Source: Cupriavidus sp. P-10
GTDB lineage: Bacteria; Pseudomonadota; Gammaproteobacteria; Burkholderiales; Burkholderiaceae
Reading direction: 5' to 3'
Assembly (NCBI RefSeq): GCF_003402535.2
Contig: NZ_AP025170.1
Location: forward strand, 3,410,001-3,474,000
Length of the DNA stretch: 64,000 bases
The stretch's first letter is position 1, and every line of letters begins with the position of its first letter. Below, in pieces: positions 17,781 through 43,977 of this stretch. A program made the translations under genes and the position numbers. A model generated the notes under the pieces. It was given only the letters and a program-made list of their open reading frames with translations, ran no database searches and was not told the origin of the DNA.

Positions 17781-17858
17781 TTCTTAGCTCCTGATAGGAA
17801 TGCAGTCTTGTTGTTTCATCGCGCCGCCGCACCGGCAGGCGCGGCGGCAAACTTCGAA

Positions 17859-19967
<2,109 letters not shown>

Positions 19968-20028
19968 TTTAATCCTCTATTCGTCCGTGAGGCGCCGGCA
20001 TCTCATGGCCCGCGCCCCTAACACAAAC

Positions 20029-20058
20029 GGGCGAGATGTGTAAAAACACAGCCCGCCC
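20029..20058. other. Imperfect hairpin between rpsG and fusA
   Basis: Positions 20029-20041 (gggcgagatgtgt) can pair with 20046-20058 (acacagcccgccc) with two mismatches around a four-base A loop. On the minus-strand transcript it lies just after the rpsG stop codon. It could act as a partial terminator or processing site that sets the ratio of ribosomal protein to elongation factor mRNA. Confidence 0.45.
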
Positions 20059-20084
20059 GGCAACCAACAAACGCTATCGCGCGC

Positions 20085-20555
20085 TTAGAAGCGGAAATGC
20101 GAGAACGCCTTGTTGGCTTCGGCCATGCGGTGCACTTCGTCACGCTTCTTCATTGCGCCGCCACGGCCTTCCGATGCTTCCAGCAGCTCACCTGCCAGGC
20201 GCAGCGCCATCGACTTCTCGCTGCGTTTCTTCGCGGCCTCGCGCAGCCAACGCATCGCCAATGCCAGACGACGCGACGGACGGACTTCGACCGGAACCTG
20301 ATAGTTGGCGCCGCCCACGCGACGGCTCTTCACTTCCACCACCGGCTTCACGTTGTTGATGGCAACGGAGAACACTTCGATGGGGGCCTTGCCTGCCTTC
20401 TTCTCGATCTGGTCGAACGCGCCATAGACGATACGTTCGGCAACCGACTTCTTGCCGTCCAGCATCAGCACGTTCATGAACTTGGCAACTTCAACGTTGC
20501 CGAACTTCGGATCAGGCAGAACATCCCGCTTGGGGACTTCACGACGACGTGGCAT
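20085..20555 (-). CDS. rpsG: Small ribosomal subunit protein S7
   Basis: S7 is a primary 16S-binding protein that organises the 30S head, and in E. coli it represses translation of the str operon. The 156-residue product starts [20 protein letters not shown] and contains the conserved [17 protein letters not shown]. The open frame extends 20 codons upstream, but the standard length and N-terminus fix this ATG. A 230-base gap separates it from rpsL. Confidence 0.97.
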   Translation of the reverse strand: MPRRREVPKRDVLPDPKFGNVEVAKFMNVLMLDGKKSVAERIVYGAFDQIEKKAGKAPIEVFSVAINNVKPVVEVKSRRVGGANYQVPVEVRPSRRLALAMRWLREAAKKRSEKSMALRLAGELLEASEGRGGAMKKRDEVHRMAEANKAFSHFRF

Positions 20556-20785
20556 CTTCTTTCCTTTAGATTCAGTTGAGAGCGCGGTCAGTTGTTTCCG
20601 CTCTCCGGCCACCAACTAGCTTGCATGCAATAGACAGCAAATTCGCCGGGGTGACCACTTACTCGACGGCACGGTTGCCAAAAAGGCGCTCCGTTGTACC
20701 GCCGCCTGGTGACAGCACCATGACTCGCGCCACAGGCTATCGTTTGTTTGCTGCTTTGGGTCTCGCAGACCCAGGCACCCTAAGC

Positions 20786-21163
20786 TTAGGCCGCCTTCGG
20801 ACGCTTCGCGCCGTACTTCGAACGGGCCTGCTTGCGGTCCTTCACGCCTTGCAGATCCAGCGAGCCACGGACGATGTGGTAACGCACACCCGGCAGATCC
20901 TTCACACGGCCGCCGCGGATCAGCACGACCGAGTGTTCCTGCAGGTTGTGGCCTTCACCGCCGATGTACGAAATGACTTCGAAACCGTTGGTCAGGCGCA
21001 CCTTGGCGACCTTACGCAGTGCCGAGTTCGGCTTCTTCGGCGTCGTGGTGTACACGCGGGTGCACACACCACGGCGCTGGGGGCAGTTCTCAAGCGCCGG
21101 GCTCTTGCTCTTGACGACTTCAGAGACGCGCGGCTTGCGAACCAGTTGGTTGATAGTTGGCAT
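20786..21163 (-). CDS. rpsL: Small ribosomal subunit protein S12
   Basis: S12 lies at the decoding centre and is the site of streptomycin-resistance mutations. The 125-residue product starts [16 protein letters not shown] and carries the conserved [18 protein letters not shown] (Lys43 region) and [12 protein letters not shown] (Lys88 region). Both carry the wild-type lysines, so no classical resistance change is seen. It is the first gene of the str operon, behind a leader of about 270 bases. Confidence 0.97.
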   Translation of the reverse strand: MPTINQLVRKPRVSEVVKSKSPALENCPQRRGVCTRVYTTTPKKPNSALRKVAKVRLTNGFEVISYIGGEGHNLQEHSVVLIRGGRVKDLPGVRYHIVRGSLDLQGVKDRKQARSKYGAKRPKAA

Positions 21164-21441
21164 TGTTCAATCCAGCTTGGTTTTACGAAAAACGCCCCTC
21201 GCACCGGCATGTACCAGGATGGAGAGGCAACTACGGGTTTTTGGGCGGGAGAGATGAGCAGACGCGCTCTGGAGACGGGACTGTGCGGTAACAGCATGCC
21301 AAAGAGCGCGAGCCGGCACCCGGATCCCGCATCTGCCGCCACCGGTCCATCAAAACCGGTCCGGAAGGCTTGCCAGCAGCGGCATGAAAGCCACTTATCC
21401 GACGGGCGAGCGAAATCCAAAGCCAAAAACTCGAATCTGGC

Positions 21442-21470
21442 ATCCTAGCAGGGGAATCGTATACAGTCAA
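21442..21470 (-). promoter_or_regulatory. Predicted str operon promoter
   Basis: On the minus strand TTGACT (21465-21470) is followed after 17 bases by TAGGAT (21442-21447). The expected transcript would begin near 21435 and have a leader of about 270 bases before rpsL. The rest of the 337-base gap between recQ and rpsL shows no gene. The inferred promoter lies just beyond the recQ stop codon. Confidence 0.6.
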
Positions 21471-21500
21471 GCCGTATACCCGACAGGCAAACAGTACCGG

Positions 21501-23348
<1,848 letters not shown>

Positions 23349-23468
23349 GGACTGCGGAATTGCTGAAGCCGGAAAAGCCGTAACCTTACCACTAAGGAAC
23401 GCGGCCACCGCGCCTGGCGCGCAAACTCTCCGACGTTTCTCACGAAAGGTCACGTCACGCGCGGGCAT

Positions 23469-23500
23469 AAAAAAAGCCCGGCTGATTCAGCCGGGCTTTT
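23469..23500 (-). terminator. Rho-independent terminator of the rpoBC operon
   Basis: The arms aaaagcccggct (23472-23483) and agccgggctttt (23489-23500) pair around gattc. On the minus strand the stem is followed by a run of seven T. It lies 35 bases after the rpoC stop codon and isolates recQ from the RNA polymerase operon. Confidence 0.88.
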
Positions 23501-23534
23501 GGCCGCCTTGCGGCGGGCAATCACTACTGCAAGA

Positions 23535-27782
<4,248 letters not shown>

Positions 27783-27908
27783 TGCAACTCCTTGTTTCGC
27801 CATCGGCCCGGAGTCTGTCCGGGTCGATGGCATTCATCCTGTGGGAAATCCTTCGCTGCTTTGTGTCGACAGGGAACCGGCCGCAACCGGCTCCCTTCAT
27901 CTGCCCGA

Positions 27909-32015
<4,107 letters not shown>

Positions 32016-32443
32016 GGGATCTCCGAATCATCGCAGGACGGCTGGACCTGGCCGCGCCTGAGGTGTTCAGCGACTGGGAGGGGATTTGGCGGTTGGCCGC
32101 TACCAACCTCTGGCTGACGGTGTCCGCACGCTGCGGGCGGTGTGGTCGTCGCATCAGCGCAACGCCTGCACTCGCCCGGGGGACACCCGACCAAACTTGT
32201 CTTCTGCAGTCGGTTCAGAAGACAAACATCAGCAGCAACTAGTTAGTGTGCCACTGATGTTTGGCCTCTGCTGAGATGCCGGCAAATCAAGTGCCGCCGG
32301 GACTCGCAAAGATCACTTCTTGCAGCTTTGCCGCTGTGCGGAGTGGTGACTAAAACACAATCGCACAAGCGCAAAAAGGCTGGCGCCGGGAATTTCCCTT
32401 TGCCAGCCCCATTCGCGTGCCACGAGGGCACGCGAGCACAGCC
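32016..32443 (-). promoter_or_regulatory. rplL-rpoB intergenic region with several hairpins
   Basis: This 428-base gap holds no convincing gene. Three inverted repeats stand out. The first, cgcgtgcc (32414-32421) with ggcacgcg (32427-32434), lies about ten bases after the rplL stop. The second is ttgtcttctg (32197-32206) with cagaagacaa (32216-32225). The third is aaacatcag (from 32224) with ctgatgttt, and it enlarges the second fold. In E. coli the matching gap holds an attenuator and an RNase III site that lower rpoBC relative to rplJL; the same role is inferred here. Confidence 0.55.
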
Positions 32444-32818
32444 TTACTTGACGTCGACCTTTGCGCCAGCGTCTTCCAGCTTCTTCTTGGCTTCGGCAGC
32501 AGCGGCCTTGTCCACGCCTTCCTTGACGGGCTTCGGTGCGCCATCGACCAGGTCCTTGGCTTCCTTCAGGCCCAGACCGGTGATTTCGCGAACAGCCTTA
32601 ATCACGCCGACCTTGTTGGCGCCGACTTCGGCCAGGATCACGTTGAATTCGGTCTGCTCTTCGGCAGCAGCAGCGCCGCCAGCGCCCGGAGCGGCAGCCA
32701 CGGCCATGGCAGCGGCCGACACGCCAAACTTCTCTTCGAACGCCTTAACCAGGTCGTTCAGTTCCATCACGGACATCGCGCCAACGGCTTCCAGGATGTC
32801 GTCTTTGGTGATTGCCAT
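32444..32818 (-). CDS. rplL: Large ribosomal subunit protein L7/L12
   Basis: L7/L12 forms the flexible stalk that recruits translation GTPases. The 124-residue acidic product has the N-terminal dimerisation part ([20 protein letters not shown]), an Ala/Gly hinge (residues about 38-54) and the conserved C-terminal [20 protein letters not shown]. It follows rplJ by 69 bases and is cotranscribed with rpoBC through a structured gap. Confidence 0.97.
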   Translation of the reverse strand: MAITKDDILEAVGAMSVMELNDLVKAFEEKFGVSAAAMAVAAAPGAGGAAAAEEQTEFNVILAEVGANKVGVIKAVREITGLGLKEAKDLVDGAPKPVKEGVDKAAAAEAKKKLEDAGAKVDVK

Positions 32819-32887
32819 TTGAAATACTCCTACTAGATTTGATTCGGTATCGGTAATGCGATCTTTCGATGCGCGGCCTGGATTGCC

Positions 32888-33409
32888 TTAGGCGCCGGCG
32901 GCTTCCGCTTCCGCGGGAGCACCTTCTGCGTTCTTGGCAGCCAGTGCAGCCAGCAGACGGGCGAAGCCCGACACCGGTGCCTGCATCACGCCCAGCAGCT
33001 GAGCAATCAGTTCGTCGCGGCTCGGGATCGAGGCCAGCGCCTTCACGGCGGCAGCGTCGAGAACCTTGCCGTCATACGACCCGGCGCGCAGGACCAGCTT
33101 GTCGTTGGTCTTGGCGAAGTCGTTCAGAACCTTGGCCGACGACACTGCATCTTCGGAAATACCGTAGATCAGCGGACCGGTCATCTGCTCTGCGAGGCCT
33201 GCAAACGGCGTACCTTCGACGGCACGGCGAGCCAGCGTGTTCTTCAGAACACGCAGGTACACGCCTTGCTGGCGAGCGGCAGCACGCAGCTTGGTCAGAT
33301 CGCCAACCGCAATGCCGCGATATTCGGCCACGACGATGGTCTGGGCCTTGGCGACTTGCGCCGAGACCTCAGCAACGACGGCCTTCTTATCTTCAATATT
33401 GAGTGGCAC
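32888..33409 (-). CDS. rplJ: Large ribosomal subunit protein L10
   Basis: L10 is the stalk base to which L7/L12 dimers attach, and in E. coli it represses its own mRNA. The 173-residue product starts [20 protein letters not shown] from a GTG codon with GGAG seven bases upstream. Its C-terminus is rich in Ala and Glu, as in L7/L12-binding L10 tails. It lies behind a 409-base leader. Confidence 0.96.
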   Translation of the reverse strand: MPLNIEDKKAVVAEVSAQVAKAQTIVVAEYRGIAVGDLTKLRAAARQQGVYLRVLKNTLARRAVEGTPFAGLAEQMTGPLIYGISEDAVSSAKVLNDFAKTNDKLVLRAGSYDGKVLDAAAVKALASIPSRDELIAQLLGVMQAPVSGFARLLAALAAKNAEGAPAEAEAAGA

Positions 33410-33818
33410 GGTTAAGCTCCAAAATGACGCTGTTTCTCCGGCAATACCGGAGCCTTCACGTCAGCACAAACGAACGGCGTCCGATTGGCCCGAATCGACC
33501 GGGGCAGTGCCCGGCTTCTTCAATCCCTTCGGGTGCGCCATCTGCGCTGGCTGGCCGGAACACGTCGCTCAGGCTGGGAAGCCTTCCCGCACGTTCCGAC
33601 CGATTAAGCCCTTTCCGCATCACTGCCGCGGACAAGGACACCAGCGGTCTTTGATAACCAGCAGTGCCCGCCGATGCTTTCGCACCCGGCCGGACACCAC
33701 TGCCCAAAGCCTTGCTCCATCCCTTGCGGTCCGGAGACGACCCCCGCCATTGGCCAGGGCCTTCAATTCTTCTTGCCAACCGGAGTTATCGGGTTCCGGT
33801 CAGCAATTTGCCGTCAGC
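33410..33818 (-). promoter_or_regulatory. rplJ leader region
   Basis: The 409 bases between rplA and rplJ show no supported gene; a 107-codon minus-strand frame here has no family resemblance. A hairpin with arms ctccgg (33436-33441) and ccggag (33447-33452) lies about 27 bases before the rplJ start, and CCGGGC/GCCCGG can pair further up. In E. coli this interval carries the rplJ promoter and the binding site for the L10-L7/L12 complex. I see no clear promoter motif. Confidence 0.4.
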
Positions 33819-34514
33819 TCAGGCAGCCAGCGTAGCCTGGTCGACACGCACGCCAACACCCATGGTCGACGAGACAGCCACCTTGCGCAGGTACACGCCC
33901 TTGCTGGTAGCCGGCTTGGCCTTGACCAGCGCGTCCAGCAGCGCGGCGAGGTTGCTCTTCAGCGCGGTGTCTTCGAACGAACGACGGCCGATGGTGGCGT
34001 GGATGATACCGGCCTTGTCGACACGGAACTGGACCTGACCGGCCTTGGCGTTCTTCACGGCCTGGGCCACGTCGGGGGTCACGGTGCCAACCTTCGGGTT
34101 CGGCATCAGGCCACGCGGGCCCAGGATCTGGCCCAGCGTACCGACGATACGCATAGTGTCCGGCGAAGCGATCACGACGTCGAAGTTCAGGTTGCCGGCC
34201 TTGACTTGCTCAGCCAGGTCTTCCATGCCGACGATGTCAGCACCGGCGGCCTTGGCGGCTTCGGCCTTCTCGCCCTGGGCGAACACAGCCACGCGCACCG
34301 ACTTGCCGGTACCGGCGGGCAGCACCACGGAACCACGAACCACCTGATCCGACTTCTTGGCGTCGATGCCCAGTTGCACGGCCACGTCGATCGATTCGTC
34401 GAACTTCGCCGAGGCGCAGCCCTTCACCAGGCCCAGGGCCTCGTCGATCGGGTAGAACTTGGTACGCTCGATCTTCGCCTTGTTGGCGGCGACGCGCTTG
34501 GAAACCTTAGCCAT
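33819..34514 (-). CDS. rplA: Large ribosomal subunit protein L1
   Basis: L1 forms the mobile L1 stalk of the 50S subunit and represses its own operon by binding the rplK leader in E. coli. The 231-residue product starts [20 protein letters not shown] and carries the signature [19 protein letters not shown]. It begins immediately after the rplK stop with no spacer, indicating translational coupling. Confidence 0.97.
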   Translation of the reverse strand: MAKVSKRVAANKAKIERTKFYPIDEALGLVKGCASAKFDESIDVAVQLGIDAKKSDQVVRGSVVLPAGTGKSVRVAVFAQGEKAEAAKAAGADIVGMEDLAEQVKAGNLNFDVVIASPDTMRIVGTLGQILGPRGLMPNPKVGTVTPDVAQAVKNAKAGQVQFRVDKAGIIHATIGRRSFEDTALKSNLAALLDALVKAKPATSKGVYLRKVAVSSTMGVGVRVDQATLAA

Positions 34515-34946
34515 TTACAGACCCTCCACGGTGATGCCCATCGAACGAGCCGAGCCGGCGATGGTACGCACGGCGGCGTCCAGGTCGGCGGCGGTCAGGT
34601 CAGCGTTCTTGGCCTTGGCGATTTCTTCAGCTTGCGCGCGGGTGATCTTGCCAACCTTGTCGGTGTGGGGCTTCGGCGAACCCTTGGTGATGCCGGCTGC
34701 CTTCTTGATCAGCACGGTCGCCGGCGGCGACTTCATCACGAAGGTGAAGCTCTTGTCGGCGAAGGCGGTAATCACCACCGGCACCGGCAGACCAGGCTCC
34801 ATGCCTTGGGTCTGGGCGTTGAACGCCTTGCAGAACTCCATGATGTTCAGACCACGCTGGCCCAGTGCGGGACCAACGGGCGGGGAGGGATTTGCCTTAC
34901 CAGCCGGAATCTGCAGCTTGATAAAGCCAATGATCTTCTTGGCCAT
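34515..34946 (-). CDS. rplK: Large ribosomal subunit protein L11
   Basis: L11 binds the GTPase-associated centre of 23S rRNA and is needed for RelA activation. The 143-residue product starts [25 protein letters not shown] and ends with the signature [16 protein letters not shown]. It follows nusG after 162 bases that include a hairpin which may be the L1 target. Confidence 0.97.
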   Translation of the reverse strand: MAKKIIGFIKLQIPAGKANPSPPVGPALGQRGLNIMEFCKAFNAQTQGMEPGLPVPVVITAFADKSFTFVMKSPPATVLIKKAAGITKGSPKPHTDKVGKITRAQAEEIAKAKNADLTAADLDAAVRTIAGSARSMGITVEGL

Positions 34947-34960
34947 TTCTACTCCAATCC

Positions 34961-34988
34961 GGATCGCCCCACAGAGGGGTTGCGATCC
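34961..34988 (-). promoter_or_regulatory. Hairpin before rplK, candidate L1 repressor site
   Basis: The arms ggatcg (34961-34966) and cgatcc (34983-34988) enclose an inner cccc/gggg stem. It lies 14 bases upstream of the rplK start codon. In E. coli the L1 protein binds a 23S-like hairpin at this position to repress rplK-rplA. Here identity with the L1 site in 23S rRNA was not checked. Confidence 0.35.
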
Positions 34989-35108
34989 TGTTGAGTCGTA
35001 ACGCGCTGTCGCCGCACCGATGGCACGGCCTCACGCTCCTCTTTGGCTACGCCGTGAGGCGCTGCCCTTGCCAGTTGCCGCCCTTTCGGCCGCCAACCGG
35101 CAAATTCC

Positions 35109-35690
35109 TTAAACCTTCTCGACCTGGCCGAACTCGAGTTCGACCGGCGTAGCGCGCCCGAAGATCGTGACCGAGACGCGCAGGCGCGATTTCTCGTAGT
35201 TCACTTCTTCCACGTTGCCGTTGAAGTCGGTGAACGGGCCGTCCTTGACGCGCACCATTTCGCCTACTTCGAACAGCGTCTTGGGACGCGGCTTCTCGAC
35301 CCCTTCCTGCATCTGGGTCATGATCTTGTCGACTTCGCGCTGCGAAATCGGGCTCGGGCGATTGCGGGCGCCGCCCACAAAACCGGTGACCTTGCTGGTG
35401 TTCTTCACCAGATGCCAGGTCTCGTCGGTCATTTCCATTTCCACCAGCACATAACCGGGGAAGAAACGGCGTTCGGTCACCGACTTGTGGCCACCCTTGA
35501 TTTCCACGACTTCTTCGGAGGGCACCAGGATGCGGCCAAACTTGTCCTGCATCTCGGCGCGCTCGATGCGCTCCTGCAGCGCGCGCTGCACGCTCTTCTC
35601 CATGCCGGAGTAGGCATGCACGACATACCAGCGCTTCTTCGATGAAGGCGATTCCGGCGCGGTGGTTTCCTGCTGGGCGTTATCCGTCAT
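35109..35690 (-). CDS. nusG: Transcription termination/antitermination protein NusG
   Basis: NusG binds the RNA polymerase clamp, suppresses pausing and links to Rho or S10. The 193-residue product has the NGN domain ([32 protein letters not shown]) and a C-terminal KOW domain ([20 protein letters not shown]). About 18 hydrophilic residues precede the NGN domain. It lies 10 bases after secE. Confidence 0.97.
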   Translation of the reverse strand: MTDNAQQETTAPESPSSKKRWYVVHAYSGMEKSVQRALQERIERAEMQDKFGRILVPSEEVVEIKGGHKSVTERRFFPGYVLVEMEMTDETWHLVKNTSKVTGFVGGARNRPSPISQREVDKIMTQMQEGVEKPRPKTLFEVGEMVRVKDGPFTDFNGNVEEVNYEKSRLRVSVTIFGRATPVELEFGQVEKV

Positions 35691-35700
35691 GTGCTACCTC

Positions 35701-36081
35701 TTATTTCCAGCCCAGTACGAGCGAAAACACGATCCACTCGATGAGCTTGTCCGCCGACCACAGGAACAGTGCCATGATGACGACAAAGACGAAGACCAGC
35801 CCCGTCATCTGCCCGGATTCCTTGCGCGTCGGCCAGACGACCTTGCGAACTTCTCGATACGATTCTTTGGCGAACCCAATGAAGTCCTTGCCTGGTGCCG
35901 ACACCAGTGCAACGACGACACCCAGTGCAATACCGCCGAACAGCGCAGCGCCACGTACATAAGACGGTTGCTGTGCAAGTGCATAGAAACCGATGACGCC
36001 GGCAACCACCAGCAGCACCGCGACGCCGAGCATCCACTTGCCGCTGTTGGCGTTCACGGTTTCAACATTGGGATTGGCCAT
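35701..36081 (-). CDS. secE: Protein translocase subunit SecE
   Basis: SecE clamps the SecY pore. The 126-residue product has three predicted membrane helices (around WMLGVAVLLVVAGVIGFYAL, ALFGGIALGVVVAL and GLVFVFVVIMALFLW). Between the last two it carries the conserved cytosolic segment SYREVRKVVWPTRKES, which contains the essential amphipathic helix. The three-helix form is the enterobacterial type. The start at MANPNVETV was preferred over a TTG three codons upstream. It is followed by nusG, the usual pairing. Confidence 0.95.
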   Translation of the reverse strand: MANPNVETVNANSGKWMLGVAVLLVVAGVIGFYALAQQPSYVRGAALFGGIALGVVVALVSAPGKDFIGFAKESYREVRKVVWPTRKESGQMTGLVFVFVVIMALFLWSADKLIEWIVFSLVLGWK

Positions 36082-36140
36082 GTTTCGCAAACGAGACTAA
36101 GCCGCGTCACGATTGTTCTTCGCGACGCGGCTGATTGATT

Positions 36141-36216
36141 TGGCAGGGGCAGAGGGAATCGAACCCCCAACCTTCGGTTTTGGAGACCGACGCTCTGCCA
36201 GTTGAGCTATACCCCT
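36141..36216 (-). tRNA. tRNA-Trp (CCA)
   Basis: The 76-base reverse strand begins AGGGGTATAGCTCAACTGGC and ends with an encoded CCA. It folds as a cloverleaf with anticodon loop TCCAAAA, so the anticodon is CCA. It lies between tuf copy 2 and secE, the standard order in many proteobacteria. Confidence 0.97.
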
Positions 36217-36300
36217 AGAACTACTGAGGGCTGACGCTTGCGCCACCCCTTTTCTGGCAACGAACGCGGCCGGTTGTTGCCGCGTTCGCAATCGAACAGC

Positions 36301-37491
36301 TTAGTCGAGGATCTTTGCCACGACGCCGGCGCCGACGGTACGGCCGCCTTCACGGATAGCGAAGCGCAGGCCTTCTTCCATGGCGATCGGGGCGATCAGC
36401 TTGACGGTGATCGACACGTTGTCACCCGGCATCACCATTTCCTTGTCCGCCGGCAGCTCGATCGAGCCGGTCACGTCGGTGGTACGGAAGTAGAACTGCG
36501 GGCGGTAGTTGTTGAAGAACGGGGTGTGACGGCCGCCTTCGTCCTTCGACAGGATGTACACCTCGCCGGTGAAGTGGGTGTGCGGCTTGATCGAACCCGG
36601 CTTGCACAGCACCTGGCCGCGCTCGACGTCTTCACGCTTGGTGCCGCGCAGCAGCAGACCGACGTTGTCGCCAGCCTGGCCCTGGTCCAGCAGCTTGCGG
36701 AACATTTCCACGCCGGTGCAGGTGGTCTTCACGGTCGGGCGAATACCGACGATTTCGATTTCTTCGCCAACCTTCACCACGCCGCGCTCGATACGGCCGG
36801 TCACCACGGTGCCGCGACCCGAGATCGAGAACACGTCTTCCACCGGCATCAGGAAGGTACCGTCAACGGCACGCTCCGGCGTCGGGATGTAGCTGTCCAG
36901 CGCTTCGGCCAGGTTCATGATGGCCACTTCGCCCAGCTCGCCCTTGTCGCCTTCCAGCGCCAGCTTGGCCGAACCCTTGATGATCGGGGTGTCGTCGCCG
37001 GGGAATTCGTACTTCGACAGCAGCTCGCGAACTTCCATCTCGACCAGCTCGAGCAGTTCAGCGTCGTCCACCATGTCGCACTTGTTCAGGAACACGATGA
37101 TGTACGGCACGCCAACCTGACGGGCCAGCAGGATGTGCTCGCGCGTTTGCGGCATCGGGCCGTCAGCGGCCGAGCACACCAGGATCGCGCCGTCCATCTG
37201 GGCGGCACCCGTGATCATGTTCTTCACGTAGTCGGCGTGGCCCGGGCAGTCAACGTGCGCGTAGTGGCGGTTGGCCGTCTCGTACTCGACGTGGGCGGTA
37301 TTGATGGTAATACCGCGTGCCTTTTCTTCCGGCGCTGCGTCGATTTCGTCGTACTTCTTGGCGGCACCGCCGAACTTGGCAGCCAGCACCGTGGCGATCG
37401 CTGCGGTCAGCGTGGTCTTGCCATGGTCAACGTGACCAATCGTACCAACGTTCACGTGCGGCTTGGTCCGCTCGAACTTTTCCTTTGCCAT
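36301..37491 (-). CDS. tuf: Elongation factor Tu, copy 2
   Basis: The 396-residue protein is identical to that of copy 1 at 16590-17780, with the same P-loop [15 protein letters not shown] and NKCD motifs. I found no base difference between the two reading frames, whereas the flanks diverge one base beyond the start codon and a few bases beyond the stop. This copy is downstream of tRNA-Tyr, -Gly and -Thr and upstream of tRNA-Trp, and is probably cotranscribed with them, as tufB is in E. coli. Confidence 0.98.
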   Translation of the reverse strand: MAKEKFERTKPHVNVGTIGHVDHGKTTLTAAIATVLAAKFGGAAKKYDEIDAAPEEKARGITINTAHVEYETANRHYAHVDCPGHADYVKNMITGAAQMDGAILVCSAADGPMPQTREHILLARQVGVPYIIVFLNKCDMVDDAELLELVEMEVRELLSKYEFPGDDTPIIKGSAKLALEGDKGELGEVAIMNLAEALDSYIPTPERAVDGTFLMPVEDVFSISGRGTVVTGRIERGVVKVGEEIEIVGIRPTVKTTCTGVEMFRKLLDQGQAGDNVGLLLRGTKREDVERGQVLCKPGSIKPHTHFTGEVYILSKDEGGRHTPFFNNYRPQFYFRTTDVTGSIELPADKEMVMPGDNVSITVKLIAPIAMEEGLRFAIREGGRTVGAGVVAKILD

Positions 37492-37537
37492 TGCGCGACT
37501 CCTGTCTCGGTAGCGATGTTGCCAGTGCGGTGGTGTT

Positions 37538-37612
<75 letters not shown>

Positions 37613-37652
37613 GAAACTAGACGTACTACTTTATGACAGCAACCGCGCGACT

Positions 37653-37726
37653 TGGAGCGGGTGAAGGGAATCGAACCCTCGTCGTAAGCTTGGAAGGCTT
37701 CTGCTCTACCATTGAGCTACACCCGC
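37653..37726 (-). tRNA. tRNA-Gly (TCC)
   Basis: The 74-base reverse strand begins GCGGGTGTAGCTCAATGGTA and ends with an encoded CCA. The anticodon loop CTTCCAA gives anticodon TCC. It is the middle of three tRNA genes upstream of tuf copy 2. Confidence 0.97.
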
Positions 37727-37777
37727 CCGGTTCTTTCCTGCTTCTTCACCGGCACTGCCGGCTGCTGTCTTGCATTC

Positions 37778-37863
37778 TGGTGGAGAGGGCTGGATTCGAA
37801 CCAGCGTAGGCGTAAGCCAACAGATTTACAGTCTGCCCCCTTTAGCCACTCGGGCACCTCTCC
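37778..37863 (-). tRNA. tRNA-Tyr (GTA)
   Basis: The 86-base reverse strand begins GGAGAGGTGCCCGAGTGGCT, has the long variable arm of tRNA-Tyr, anticodon loop CTGTAAA with anticodon GTA, and an encoded CCA. It is the first gene of the tRNA-tuf transcript, about 15 bases after the predicted -10 element. Confidence 0.97.
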
Positions 37864-37877
37864 GCAGAGAACTATCG

Positions 37878-37906
37878 ATTATGGGGCTGTTCACCTCGCC
37901 TGTCAA
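37878..37906 (-). promoter_or_regulatory. Strong predicted promoter for tRNA-Tyr/Gly/Thr-tuf
   Basis: On the minus strand a perfect TTGACA (37901-37906) is followed after 17 bases by CATAAT (37878-37883). This is close to the sigma-70 consensus and is placed right before tRNA-Tyr. The remaining sequence up to the 5S terminator shows no gene. Confidence 0.75.
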
Positions 37907-38106
37907 GCACTTTCCGTTGCGGATGCTGTACCTGATCAGACTAGGGAAGGCGTTCCAGCGTGGCGCTTGATGCCGCCTGACCGCTCCCACAAGCGCAGAT
38001 TAGATTTCTACGTTCTCACCCTATAGGGGCTTCGCAGGACGGCTCCTGGAGGCTCTGAAGGAGCCTGGCAGAGTTGCATGGCGGCACGCGAGGGGCGACC
38101 GGAAAA

Positions 38107-38146
38107 GCAAAAACCCCTCGCAGCACACGCTGTCGAGGGGTTTTGC
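38107..38146 (-). terminator. Terminator of the rRNA operon
   Basis: The arms aaaacccctcg (38110-38120) and cgaggggtttt (38134-38144) form a stable stem just downstream of 5S rRNA. On the minus strand the stem runs into TTTTTGCTTTT. Inner bases cagc and gctg can extend the stem. Confidence 0.85.
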
Positions 38147-38155
38147 ACAATAAGA

Positions 38156-38270
38156 GCCTGGCGATGACCTACTTTCACACGGGTAGTCCGCACTATCATC
38201 GGCGCGGAGCTGTTTCACGGTCCTGTTCGGGATGGGAAGGGGTGGTTCCAGCTCGCTATGGTCACCAGGC
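38156..38270 (-). rRNA. rrf: 5S ribosomal RNA
   Basis: The reverse strand begins GCCTGGTGACCATAGCGAGC and ends TCATCGCCAGGC, so the two ends pair as helix I. It includes the conserved CCCATCCCGAACAG segment. The length is about 115 bases. It is the last RNA of the operon before the terminator. Confidence 0.96.
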
Positions 38271-38396
38271 ATAAGGGGTTGCAGCGCTGAGGTTGAGGTC
38301 AACGCTGCGAATCGGGATGTAGTCTTGGGTTGTGCGTATTGTGCCAACCGAGGGCACAGACACGATCACACACACCAGGTGAAACACACTGGTTAT

Positions 38397-41277
<2,881 letters not shown>

Positions 41278-41583
41278 CTATAACAAGTGTGTCTCAAGCT
41301 TGCGCTCTATGACACCGCTCACTACAGGTTGAGTTCTCGCATTTGTGCCGTATTCCAAGTCATCTTTCGATCACTTAAATACATTTTGGTTGATACAATC
41401 ACAACCCGGTATCGCGTTGGTACTGCAGCGTCTCATCAACGCTCGCGCGACACCTTTACTACATCCCATATTGTTAAAGAACAGCCGATCGTTCCGATCG
41501 CTTGGCAATGCCAAATGCAAACGCTCAATCCTAAGCGCTTGCATTTGACCACCAATCCAAGGTAACCAGGCCCATCGAAGCGA
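41278..41583 (-). other. tRNA-Ala to 23S spacer with boxA and a processing-type stem
   Basis: This 306-base spacer of the rRNA operon carries a boxA antitermination element (41470-41483; minus strand TGTTCTTTAACAAT) before 23S. It also has a long hairpin: 41512-41525 pairs with 41534-41547 over 14 positions with one mismatch. The boxA is the binding site for NusB-S10. Confidence 0.75.
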
Positions 41584-41659
41584 TGGTGGAGGATGACGGG
41601 ATCGAACCGACGACCCCCTGCTTGCAAAGCAGGTGCTCTCCCAGCTGAGCTAATCCCCC
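41584..41659 (-). tRNA. tRNA-Ala (TGC)
   Basis: The 76-base reverse strand begins GGGGGATTAGCTCAGCTGGG and ends with an encoded CCA. The anticodon loop TTTGCAA gives anticodon TGC. It is the second tRNA of the 16S-23S spacer. Confidence 0.97.
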
Positions 41660-41671
41660 GCATGGATAACT

Positions 41672-41748
41672 TGGTGGGTCTGGTAGGACTTGAACCTACG
41701 ACCCCCGCCTTATCAAGACGGTGCTCTAACCACCTGAGCTACAGACCC
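41672..41748 (-). tRNA. tRNA-Ile (GAT)
   Basis: The 77-base reverse strand begins GGGTCTGTAGCTCAGGTGGT and ends with an encoded CCA. The anticodon loop TTGATAA gives anticodon GAT. It is the first tRNA of the 16S-23S spacer, 12 bases before tRNA-Ala. Confidence 0.97.
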
Positions 41749-41807
41749 TTGGCTGTAACAGCAAACAAACCGATAAGTGTGAACGCTAGGCTTGAGACAC
41801 AAGCCTC

Positions 41808-43344
<1,537 letters not shown>

Positions 43345-43781
43345 AATCTCTGTGTGGAAGCCTCGCGGCTCCCTCGCTCTTTCGAGCGGTCGCTCACTCT
43401 CAGAAAACTGACTGACCAGATCCGAAGACCCAGTCACGTTTTGCTGTGCGAGCACTGTATAACTTGTGAAGCAGCACCGTCCGAAGACAGTGGCGTCCGC
43501 TACCCAGCGCCCACACTTATCGGTTGTTTGTTTGTTAAAGAACTTCGCTCACCGGCTTTGCCGTTCAGCGCGCTGCGTTGTCTGCAGCAGAGAAACGAGA
43601 TTATGCAGAGCTTTCTTCGTTTCGTCAACCGTTTCAGCAAGCTTTTTTTGCTGCGGTCAGCGCTGCAAACTTCGCTGCGCCAACCTCCCGGTCGACCCCG
43701 CAACCCTTGCCAGTGCTGCCTTGCAGCGCCGCGTTGTGTTGCGAGGGGGCGAATATTAAGCGACGCCAACGGGCTTGGCAA
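43345..43781 (-). promoter_or_regulatory. rRNA operon promoter, leader and boxA
   Basis: On the minus strand TTGCCA (43776-43781) is followed after 17 bases by TAATAT (43753-43758), a P1-type promoter candidate. The leader of about 400 bases contains boxA (43531-43543; GTTCTTTAACAAA) about 190 bases before 16S. The open frames in this leader are not genes. The remaining bases to 43977 hold no recognised feature except the upstream region of the divergent DUF488 gene. Confidence 0.7.
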
Positions 43782-43977
43782 GGGGTTTCGGGAAATAATT
43801 CGAATCGACCGTATAAGCGGTGAAAGCGGCGCTGCCAAGGGCGGCAGCCGATGCTGCCTCCTCCTATATATGGATGTCACAGAAAGGTGCAGATGTTTGT
43901 CATGCACGACCCGTTGATTCATGATCTGGGCTTCAGCCTCGCGCAGCCGCGCAGGCAAGCCGGACTGCGGGATCTCC

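Noticed and set aside
33456..33779. A 107-codon minus-strand frame in the rplJ leader
   Set aside because: No recognisable domain and no good ribosome binding site; the region is a regulatory leader in related bacteria.
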